Assembly (NCBI GenBank): GCA_004296865.1
Contig: SCVQ01000406.1
Location: 1-5,800, forward strand
From: Nitrospirota bacterium
GTDB lineage: Bacteria > Nitrospirota > Nitrospiria > Nitrospirales > Nitrospiraceae
Direction: 5' to 3'
DNA: 5,800 bases
Below the pieces are notes generated by a model, which saw only the letters and a list, made by a program, of their open reading frames with translations, made no database searches and was not told the origin of the DNA. Shown here one piece after another: positions 1-5,673 of this stretch (the first letter of the stretch is position 1; every line of letters starts with the position of its first letter). Both the position numbers and the translations under genes were made by a program.

Positions 1-11
1 CAGCCTCCAGA

Positions 12-70
12 ATTGACGATTGATTTATTGAGCCCTCGATCCATTGGAGATCTCAGAGACAATCGTCAAT
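12..70. repeat. Perfect 11-bp inverted repeat downstream of amt
   Basis: ATTGACGATTG at 12-22 is the exact reverse complement of CAATCGTCAAT at 60-70, with a 37-base loop that contains the palindrome GAGATCTC (47-54). It lies 31 bases past the amt stop on the minus strand. No T run follows either arm, so it does not look like an intrinsic terminator. It could be a protein-binding site, an mRNA-stabilising or Rho-related 3' structure, or the ends of a very small repeat element. The function is unknown; the repeat itself is certain. Confidence 0.6.
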
Positions 71-82
71 GAACCGATGAGT

Positions 83-98
83 CAATTGCACAATTGCA
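83..98. repeat. Tandem duplication of CAATTGCA
   Basis: The 8-mer CAATTGCA occurs twice head to tail (83-90 and 91-98), just past the amt stop codon. It is most simply a replication-slippage duplication in non-coding sequence. No function is claimed. Confidence 0.5.
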
Positions 99-101
99 TG
101 G

Positions 102-1068
102 TCACGAGTAGGCCCGCTCGCCGTGCTGGCTGAGATCCAAGCCGGTCGTTTCCTCTTCAGGACTCACCCGCAAGCCAATAACGCCATCCACCACTTTCAG
201 GATCAGGTAGCTGCCCACAAAAGAGAACAGCGCCGTGACAAAGACCGCCTGGGCCTGGATGTCGAACTGGGCTGGCTTGCCGAACAACAGCCCGTCGCCC
301 CCCCCACTGCGTTCACGCCCTTGGAGGCCAGCAACCCGGTCGCCAGCATCCCGACAATCCCGCCGACGGCATGGATCCCGACGACATCGAGGGCGTTATC
401 ATAGCCGATCTTGCCCTTCCAAACAATGGCACTGAAACAGAGTGCACGACTGAGCCCCCGGCAAAATCCAGCACCCCCATCTTGCCCAGCCAGCCCCCGC
501 CCCAGACCCAATGGGCCAGCTGACTGTATATGAAGATGGAACAGATGGCGACAACCAGCAACAAGGCGCTGAACCGGATGCGCTCGGCAAAGGCGCCGGC
601 GATCGAGGCCGGCGTGAACGCCGCCAACATGAGTTGAAACAGCATGAACGCCTCATGGGGAATCGTCGCCCCGTACTTCGAGGGCTCACCCCCGACGCCG
701 CTCAACCCGGCCCAGTCCAGCCCTCCCACCACTCCTCCCTTATCCGGGCCAAAAGCCAAGCTGTACCCGAACAACACCTAGATCACGCTGACCAGACAGA
801 GGACGACAACGCTGTGCATCATCGTCCCAAGGATATTCTTGCTCCGCACCTGTCCGCCGTAAAACAGCGCCAGTCCCGGCACAACCATGGCCAGCACGAG
901 GACCGTGGAAACCAGGACCCAAGCCGTGTCCCCGCTCTCGATCTTCGGGGCGTCCGGCAGAGGCTGTGCACCTTGCACCCAGGCTCCGCTTGCCCAGAGA
1001 AGAACACCGGCGACAGTCCAGGCCATAGTCGGAAGGACCCGGACCCAGCCCCCACTTGGTTGTGTCAC
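102..1068 (-). pseudogene. amt: Ammonium transporter (Amt/Rh family), disrupted: amber stop, internal deletion and frameshift
   Basis: Remnant of an inner-membrane ammonium channel. It starts at GTG 1068-1066, behind a perfect AAGGAGG. The first 96 residues hold a probable signal peptide (hydrophobic residues about 11-33, ending QGA before QPLPD) and the first Amt helix with PGLALFYGG (64-72). Codon 97 is TAG (778-780), where the family has Trp (VSVI-W-VLFGYSLAFG); the same frame then continues through AFAERIRF, FIYSQLAHWVWGGGWL and the signature DFAGGSVVH. At about 438-444 the sequence jumps, in another frame, to CFSAIVWKGKIGYDNALDVVGIHAVGG. Judged against E. coli AmtB from memory, roughly 120 residues (about helices 6-8) are missing. 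A third frame change falls in a run of eight C (298-305, G on the coding strand); removing one base restores AVGGDGLLFGKPAQFD. The C-terminus (LRVSPEEETTGLDLSQHGERAYS, here split: ends GERAYS) is typical and stops at TGA 102-104. About 321 codons remain. Family identity is sure; loss of function is very likely, although the G-run change could be a sequencing error. Confidence 0.9.
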
Positions 1069-1073
1069 AAGCA

Positions 1074-1080
1074 CCTCCTT
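1074..1080 (-). promoter_or_regulatory. Ribosome binding site of amt, overlapping the nadE stop codon
   Basis: On the minus strand the sequence reads TAAGGAGGTGCTTGTG. The TAA (1081-1079) ends nadE, its last two bases are part of the AAGGAGG Shine-Dalgarno, and GTG (1068-1066) follows after 5 bases. This decides the amt start: the upstream in-frame extension into nadE has no comparable site. The arrangement implies co-transcription and translational coupling of nadE and amt. Confidence 0.85.
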
Positions 1081-2917
1081 ACCGGTCCACTGGGCGGATG
1101 CAGCCGCCCGTGATCCGGCCCGCACGTGACTTCTTTCCCTCGATATTGCGATACCCGTTCGTGATCGGCATCCGGCGATCCTTCCCGAAGGCTCGGTGCG
1201 TGATCTTGATCCCGATCGGTGCCTGGCGCCGCTTGTACTCGCTGCCGTCCACCATCGCGATCACCCGCACCACCGTCGCCCGATCGAATCCCCTCGCGAC
1301 GATTTCATCCGGCGCCTGGTCTTCCTCCACGTAGGCCTTCAGGATCGGGTCCAACACGGCATAGGGCGGCAGGGTATCTTCATCCTTCTGATTCGGTTTG
1401 AGTTCCGCCGAGGGAGGCCGGTCCAAAATCCGCTTGGGAATGACGGTCGTCGTCCCCCTGCGATTGCGTAAGTGGGCGAGGTCGTACACCATCGTTTTCG
1501 GCACATCTTTGATCACGGCAAAGCCCCCCGCCATATCGCCGTAGAGCGTGGCATAGCCCACGCTCAACTCGCTTTTATTGCCGGTGGTCAAGACGAGATG
1601 CCCAAACTTGTTGGACAGCGCCATCAGCAAGTTGCCGCGAATCCTGGCCTGGATATTTTCCTCGGTCGTGTCGGGAGACCGACCTGCGAACGACGGCGCG
1701 AGTTCGCGCAGGTACGAGTGCAAGAGGCGCGCGATGGGGATCGTCTGCACCGGAAGCCGCAAGCGCCTGGCTAATTCCATGACATCTTCGCGACTCTCAC
1801 GGGAGGTATAGGGCGACGGCATGAAGACCCCCAGGACATTCTTGGCACCCAAGGCCTCCACGGCGATCGCCGCCGTCAGGGCTGAATCGACGCCTCCGCT
1901 CAATCCGATGACCGCGCGCTTGAACCCGTTCTTTCGCACGTAGTCCCGCACCCCCATGACCAGCGCACGATACGCCTCTTCCAAAGGGCTCAGCGGCAAC
2001 GCGTGGTCGGGCTCGATGCGCGGACGCGACCGGGCGACATAGGAATCTGAGACCACGACACGCTCCATCGTCGCGGAGGTTCTTCCGGCCAGCCATTTTT
2101 TCCGCCCCTGTGCCAGCCTGGCCCTGGACACCGCGCCGACGTTCAGGTCGGCGAGCAGGAAGTCTTCCTCGAAAGCCTTGCCCCGCACAAGCACCTCGCC
2201 GGTCTGGTCCAGGATCAAACTGTTCCCGTCAAAGACCAACTCGTCCTGCCCGCCCACGGTGTTGGTATAGGTCACGATCACGCCGTTTTCCCTTGCGCGG
2301 GTGGCCAACATCTGTTCGCGGAACCGGCTCTTGCCCACGTGGAAGGGAGAGGCATTGATGTTCACGATCACTTCCGCACCGGCCGCCGCTTGGGCCCGGC
2401 TGGGCCCCTCCGGAAACCAGATATCCTCGCAGATATTGACGCCCAGGGCCGTTCCGTTCAAGACGATGATCGGAATGCGGCGCCCGGGATGGAAATACCG
2501 GCTCTCATCAAAGACCCCGTAATTCGGCAGGTACAACTTGCCGTAGGAGGTGACCAGCCGACGATCGACGATGACCGCCGCCGCATTGTAGCGTTCGTGC
2601 CGACCAGCCGGAACGACCGTCTGAGGGACCTGAGTGGATTCTCCACCGGGCCCCTCGCTGACATAGCCGACCACCGCCGCCAAGTCCCGGCATTGCCGGA
2701 CCACTTCGCCAAGAGCCCGGCGGGTGTCTTCCAAAAACCGCGGTTTGAGCAGCAAGTCCTCAGGCGGATAGCCGGTGATCGCCAGCTCGGGGAAGGCCAC
2801 GAGGTCGGCCTTGGCCTTCCTGGCCTCGCGAATCCCTTGGGTCACGCGCCGGACATTCCCGTCCAGATCCCCGACCGTCGGGTTCATTTGGACCATGGCG
2901 ATACGAAAGAGGCGCAT
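1079..2917 (-). CDS. nadE: Glutamine-dependent NAD+ synthetase (amidase plus synthetase, 612 aa)
   Basis: Catalyses the last step of NAD+ synthesis in the cytoplasm: deamido-NAD+ + ATP + glutamine (or ammonia) gives NAD+. The N-terminal half (about 1-275) is a nitrilase-type glutamine amidohydrolase with the Glu-Lys-Cys triad visible at E44 (AFPELAITGY), K127 (YGKLYLPNYG) and C163 (NICEDIW). The C-terminal half (about 310-590) is the ATP-pyrophosphatase synthetase with the P-loop SGGVDS (340-345), TTGNKSELSVGYATLYGD (444-461) and the closing PITNGYR (584-590). A basic tail of about 22 residues follows. Length and order fit the fused bacterial form; no key residue is missing. Start: ATG at 2917 gives the usual MRLFRIAMVQMNPTVGD and has GGGAG (2931-2927) nine bases upstream. 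Upstream lies a leader with promoter, hairpins and a terminator; downstream amt is coupled through an overlapping ribosome site. Supply of nitrogen by the amidase domain gives a link to the former transporter partner. Confidence 0.97.
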   Translation of the reverse strand: MRLFRIAMVQMNPTVGDLDGNVRRVTQGIREARKAKADLVAFPELAITGYPPEDLLLKPRFLEDTRRALGEVVRQCRDLAAVVGYVSEGPGGESTQVPQTVVPAGRHERYNAAAVIVDRRLVTSYGKLYLPNYGVFDESRYFHPGRRIPIIVLNGTALGVNICEDIWFPEGPSRAQAAAGAEVIVNINASPFHVGKSRFREQMLATRARENGVIVTYTNTVGGQDELVFDGNSLILDQTGEVLVRGKAFEEDFLLADLNVGAVSRARLAQGRKKWLAGRTSATMERVVVSDSYVARSRPRIEPDHALPLSPLEEAYRALVMGVRDYVRKNGFKRAVIGLSGGVDSALTAAIAVEALGAKNVLGVFMPSPYTSRESREDVMELARRLRLPVQTIPIARLLHSYLRELAPSFAGRSPDTTEENIQARIRGNLLMALSNKFGHLVLTTGNKSELSVGYATLYGDMAGGFAVIKDVPKTMVYDLAHLRNRRGTTTVIPKRILDRPPSAELKPNQKDEDTLPPYAVLDPILKAYVEEDQAPDEIVARGFDRATVVRVIAMVDGSEYKRRQAPIGIKITHRAFGKDRRMPITNGYRNIEGKKSRAGRITGGCIRPVDR

Positions 2918-2965
2918 CGTTTTCTACTCCCGCATCCCCACGTCAGCGGCCGTCCCTACGATGCC

Positions 2966-3002
2966 AAAAAAAAACGCCCTCTACCCGACAGGGTGGAGGA
3001 CG
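2966..3002 (-). terminator. Intrinsic terminator in the nadE leader
   Basis: On the minus strand the 5' arm CGTCCTC-C-ACCC (3002-2991) pairs with GGGT-A-GAGGGCG (2986-2975) around the loop TGTC. This gives eleven pairs, one of them T-G, with a single C-A mismatch. Nine T (2974-2966) follow the stem with no gap. It lies about 100 bases past the ANTAR gene stop and 48 bases before the nadE ATG, and downstream of the predicted promoter, so it would stop nadE transcripts unless the stem is prevented. Confidence 0.88.
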
Positions 3003-3012
3003 TCATCGTCCT
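2997..3012 (-). promoter_or_regulatory. Antiterminator hairpin (candidate ANTAR P2)
   Basis: AGGACG (3012-3007) and CGTCCT (3002-2997) form a perfect 6-bp stem around ATGA; counted with one pair fewer it is a 5-bp stem with the six-base loop GATGAC. The whole 3' arm is also the start of the terminator 5' arm, so the two cannot form together. The loop keeps G at position 4 but has G, not A, at position 1, so it departs from the described ANTAR loop consensus. Confidence 0.65.
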
Positions 3013-3038
3013 ACTATCCGCTCACAGTACCAACCAAA

Positions 3039-3058
3039 GGGAAACGCCGTTGTTTCCC
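3039..3058 (-). promoter_or_regulatory. Candidate ANTAR-binding hairpin P1 with AACGGC hexaloop
   Basis: GGGAAAC (3058-3052) and GTTTCCC (3045-3039) make a perfect 7-bp stem closing a six-base loop AACGGC. A at loop position 1 and G at position 4 are the two conserved bases reported for ANTAR RNA targets. The hairpin starts about 12 bases after the predicted transcription start and 26 bases before P2. Confidence 0.75.
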
Positions 3059-3076
3059 GGACATACTTGCATAGCG

Positions 3077-3105
3077 TTTATACCATCGGGCCCGATTGCC
3101 GTCAA
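3077..3105 (-). promoter_or_regulatory. Sigma-70-type promoter for nadE
   Basis: TTGACG (3105-3100), a 17-base spacer and TATAAA (3082-3077) match the consensus in 5 of 6 bases at each box with ideal spacing. The TGA stop of the ANTAR gene lies inside the -35 box. The start of transcription is expected near 3070. The spacer contains the perfect 12-bp palindrome ATCGGGCCCGAT (3085-3096), a possible operator. Confidence 0.75.
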
Positions 3106-4367
3106 GGTCTTTTTAGGTCCGCCTGACGCTCGATCCCGATGGCCAGTATGACGGCTTCGGCGATCTCGCGCATGGATTTGCGCATGTCCATACTCTGGCG
3201 CTGCATCAGACGAAACGCCCCCTCCTCGGAAATCCCCTTGGCCTGCATGAGAATCCCCTTGGCCCGTTCCACTAACTTTCGTACCTCCAGAGCCTCCTGC
3301 ATCTCGAACGACTTTTCGACCAATGTGGTGTTTTCGATCGCGATGGCCGCCTGGTTGGCGATGGCCTGCAGCACCTTGACTTCCTCTGCCGTAAAGGCGT
3401 GGGGCACAGAGGTGTAACTGTTGATCACCCCCACCGCCCGATCCCGGATCAGCATCGGCACGCACAGTAGGGAACAGAGGCCTTCCTTTCGCGCGAGTTC
3501 CGGATACATGTAGTCGTGTTCGCGCGTCACGTCCGGCACGATGATGGACCGCCGCTCCTGCACGGCCCTCCCGCTGATACTCTGCCCCAATTTCAAGCTG
3601 GGCTTCCGCCTGTACTGTTCGCTCAGGCTCTGAGTCGCCATAATGCGCAGTTCGCCCACCGCCTGGTCGAGCAGCATGATGGAACAGATCTTCGAGTTCA
3701 TCATCTGGGCGGTCATGGTGACGATCAACTGCAACACATCCTCGATCAGCCGATTGGACGCGACCGTTTCCGAGACCTGGGACAACGTGTCCACCTGGAG
3801 GGCCTTGCGGGTCATCTCGGCATAGAGCCGGGCATTCTCGATGGCCCCTCCCACCTGGGTGGCAATTGTAGACAACAACGCCAGTTCATCCGGACGGTAC
3901 CGGCGCGGCCGCTTGTGTTGCACGTTGATAACCCCCACCGCCTCCTTCTTCGCCATGATGGGCACCGAGACGAAGGCCTGGTAGCGGTCTTCCGGCAGGT
4001 TGTGAAAAAACTTGAACCGGGGATCGTCGTTGGCATTGCTGGGAATCACCACCCGCGTCCGCTCCCGAGCCACCCATCCGGTAATGCCTTCCCCCAAACC
4101 GATCGTGATCCGACCGATCAGCTTGGGATGCGGGTTTTTGGAGGCCCTGAGAATGAGTTCCTCGTGGCTCTCGGAGAGCAGGTACAGCAGACAGGCATCG
4201 GCCTTGGTCACTTCGACCACGACCTCGACGATGTGCTTGAGGACCGCTTCCAAGTCCAGCGTACCGCTGATGGACTCGCTGATCCGATGCAACACGTCCA
4301 CTTCGCGCGTCTTTTCGCGCAAGGCCTGTTCGAGTTCCACCAGTGATCGTGCACGCTTGGGTTGCAT
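3102..4367 (-). CDS. GAF-GAF-ANTAR sensor, putative RNA-binding antiterminator (421 aa)
   Basis: A soluble cytoplasmic regulator with no membrane segment. A short N-terminal coiled-coil-like helix (about 8-36) leads into GAF domain 1 (about 37-180; GEGITGWVARERTRVVIPS and VSVPIMAKKEAVGVINVQH are typical) and GAF domain 2 (about 206-347; GQSISGRAVQERRSIIVPDV and LCVPMLIRDRAVGVIN). The C-terminus (about 356-411) is an ANTAR domain: RKLVERAKGILM (363-374), EEGAFRLMQRQSMDMRKSM and a last helix. ANTAR domains bind paired hairpins in nascent RNA and prevent termination, often of nitrogen genes; the GAF ligand cannot be read from the sequence (Cys at 59, 228, 298 and 302 are noted only). The ATG follows the aroB TAG with no gap and with only a weak purine-rich stretch upstream, suggesting translational reinitiation. 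Directly downstream lies a leader with matching hairpins and a terminator before nadE, the likely target. Domain calls are firm; target and role are inferred. Confidence 0.92.
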   Translation of the reverse strand: MQPKRARSLVELEQALREKTREVDVLHRISESISGTLDLEAVLKHIVEVVVEVTKADACLLYLLSESHEELILRASKNPHPKLIGRITIGLGEGITGWVARERTRVVIPSNANDDPRFKFFHNLPEDRYQAFVSVPIMAKKEAVGVINVQHKRPRRYRPDELALLSTIATQVGGAIENARLYAEMTRKALQVDTLSQVSETVASNRLIEDVLQLIVTMTAQMMNSKICSIMLLDQAVGELRIMATQSLSEQYRRKPSLKLGQSISGRAVQERRSIIVPDVTREHDYMYPELARKEGLCSLLCVPMLIRDRAVGVINSYTSVPHAFTAEEVKVLQAIANQAAIAIENTTLVEKSFEMQEALEVRKLVERAKGILMQAKGISEEGAFRLMQRQSMDMRKSMREIAEAVILAIGIERQADLKRP

Positions 4368-5513
4368 CTAGCCCCGCTGTGGGAGAGCCGCACCGGTGCG
4401 TCGGCCCGTCCCTCCCCCCTGTCGCCCCCGCTGGACAAACCACTGTTTCACTGTGGCCCGCTCGAGCGGGGCGATCACCACCCGCCCGATCCGTTCCGGC
4501 AGGACGCAGTAGAGACGCCCCTGCGCGACTTTTTTGTCGTGCTGCATGGTATTCCAGAGTTCCGTGAACCGCACCGGCGGCAGCTTATCCGGCAGGCCTG
4601 CCTGGCGCACGAGATCCCGCTGGCGGATGACCACTTCCGGCGGACACAGCCCCAACTGTCCGGCCAGATCCGCTTCCTGCACCATCCCAATCGCGACGGC
4701 TTCCCCGTGAATCAACGTCCGGTACCGCCCCAGGGACTCCAAGGCATGGCCCACCGTGTGGCCGTAGTTGAGCACGCGCCGCCGATCAGACTCCCGTTCA
4801 TCTTCCGCCACCACCGAAGCCTTGATCTCGCAGGACCGCATAATCGCGTGGACCACCGCGTCCGACTCCAGCTTGAGCAGATCGGCCATGCGCCGCTCGA
4901 GGTAGGCAAAAAACCGCTCGTCTTCGATCATGCCGTACTTGATCACTTCCGCCAGCCCGGCGACCCGCTCACGAACCGGCAGCGTGCCAAGCGTGTCCGG
5001 ATCGATGAGCACCAGGCGCGGCTGATGAAACGCGCCGATCAGATTTTTCCCCAAGGGATGGTTGACGCCGGTCTTGCCCCCGACGCTGGAATCCACTTGC
5101 GACACCAGCGTCGTCGGCACCTGGACGAAGGGGATTCCGCGGACAAAAATGGACGCCGCAAACCCGGCCAGATCGCCGACCACCCCACCACCCAGAGCCA
5201 GCAGGACGGACCCCCGCTCAAACCGCGCGCGCACCAACTCGTCCAGAATGGCGGAGACCCACCGAAGCGACTTCGCCCGTTCCCCCTCCGGAACCACGAT
5301 CATGAGGGTCTGATAGCCGGCGGCTTTGAGCGACCGGAGCACAGCCGGCGCATAGAGCCTGGCCACGACCGGGTTCGTGACGACCGCCACCTTGCCGGCG
5401 AGGCCGAGGCCGAGGAGCCGTCGACCGACCTCACGGAGCAAGCCGGCCTTGATCAGGATGTCGTAGCTGCGTTCAGCCAGCGACACCCTCACACAGTGTT
5501 CCGCCGAGGACAT
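4368..5513 (-). CDS. aroB: 3-dehydroquinate synthase (381 aa)
   Basis: Second step of the shikimate pathway: converts DAHP to 3-dehydroquinate, using bound NAD+ and a divalent metal, in the cytoplasm. Visible with the chosen start: the NAD-binding stretch GGGVVGDLAGFAAS (about 108-121), VPTTLVSQVDSSVGGKTGVN (about 132-151), and the metal ligands E189 (GLAEVIKYG), H252 (NYGHTVGHALE) and H269 (LIHGEAVAIGM). All expected residues are present. The start at 5513 is chosen because GGAG (5524-5521) sits 7 bases upstream and the protein then begins MSSAEHCVRVSLAERSYDI, like the family. The open frame runs on to 5660, but those extra 49 residues are Arg- and Ser-rich, resemble no AroB N-terminus and lack a clear ribosome site. 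The last 21 residues form a Gly/Arg-rich tail beyond the usual end. It lies downstream of aroC and is fused by a TAG-ATG junction to the GAF-ANTAR gene. Confidence 0.96.
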   Translation of the reverse strand: MSSAEHCVRVSLAERSYDILIKAGLLREVGRRLLGLGLAGKVAVVTNPVVARLYAPAVLRSLKAAGYQTLMIVVPEGERAKSLRWVSAILDELVRARFERGSVLLALGGGVVGDLAGFAASIFVRGIPFVQVPTTLVSQVDSSVGGKTGVNHPLGKNLIGAFHQPRLVLIDPDTLGTLPVRERVAGLAEVIKYGMIEDERFFAYLERRMADLLKLESDAVVHAIMRSCEIKASVVAEDERESDRRRVLNYGHTVGHALESLGRYRTLIHGEAVAIGMVQEADLAGQLGLCPPEVVIRQRDLVRQAGLPDKLPPVRFTELWNTMQHDKKVAQGRLYCVLPERIGRVVIAPLERATVKQWFVQRGRQGGGTGRRTGAALPQRG

Positions 5514-5673
5514 GACCGATCTCCGCATTGACCGACCGGGCCGGAGCCGATCCTCGCCGCCTGTCACCAGGCACCACAGCGGCTCACACCGTTGCGGCCT
5601 CACTGACGAGAATGGCCCGAAGCAAGATCGAGAAAGAGAAAAACAGCGGGATGGTACCACAGCGACAGGGAAA
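5514..5673. other. aroC-aroB spacer, no gene seen
   Basis: This stretch holds the aroB ribosome site (GGAG, 5524-5521) and one small hairpin (GCCTG, loop GTGA, CAGGC; 5572-5559 on the minus strand) without a T run. I see no convincing promoter boxes, terminator or small gene, so whether aroB is transcribed from its own promoter or from aroC is open. Confidence 0.5.

Larger units (their letters stand above)
2918..3070 (-). promoter_or_regulatory. nadE leader: candidate ANTAR-responsive attenuator
   Basis: Predicted untranslated leader of about 153 nt from a transcription start near 3070 to the nadE ATG. In order it holds hairpin P1 (3058-3039, six-base loop with A1 and G4), a weaker hairpin (3029-3012: TACTGT, loop GAGCGG, ATAGTA, one G-U pair), hairpin P2 (3012-2997), an intrinsic terminator (3002-2966) sharing six bases with P2, and the ribosome site GGGAG (2931-2927). 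Two hairpins followed by an overlapping terminator is the known plan of leaders bound by ANTAR proteins such as EutV and NasR, and the upstream gene encodes an ANTAR protein. Structures were found by eye, and binding is inferred. The plainer reading is that the terminator merely ends the aroB operon, but the promoter placed upstream of it argues for attenuation. Confidence 0.72.

Noticed and set aside
12..70. Inverted repeat as the intrinsic terminator of nadE-amt
   Set aside because: The loop is 37 bases long and no T tract follows the stem on the minus strand.
778..780. Amber codon read as pyrrolysine or by suppression
   Set aside because: The expected residue is Trp, no special downstream element is seen, and the gene carries a large deletion and a frameshift as well.
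1069..1125. Upstream start of amt inside nadE (open frame reaches 1125)
   Set aside because: The GTG at 1068 has a perfect AAGGAGG at 5 bases and gives a normal signal peptide; the extension has no comparable site.
2918..3070. NAD-binding riboswitch in the nadE leader
   Set aside because: I could not match the leader to the riboswitch motifs I know for NAD genes; the hairpin-terminator plan with an ANTAR gene beside it explains the structures better.
4362..5531. Long plus-strand open frame (389 codons) opposite aroB
   Set aside because: Mirror frame of a GC-rich real gene; its translation is rich in His, Pro and Arg, has no recognisable domain, and aroB on the other strand has all catalytic motifs. 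The same applies to plus-strand frames at 3516-4346, 2339-3151 and 511-1113.
5559..5572. Hairpin GCCTG-GTGA-CAGGC in the aroC-aroB spacer as another attenuator or ANTAR site
   Set aside because: The stem has only five pairs, there is no A1-G4 hexaloop, no partner hairpin and no T run after it.
5514..5660. N-terminal extension of AroB from an ATG at 5660
   Set aside because: The extra 49 residues do not resemble AroB, and the ATG at 5513 has a well-spaced GGAG.
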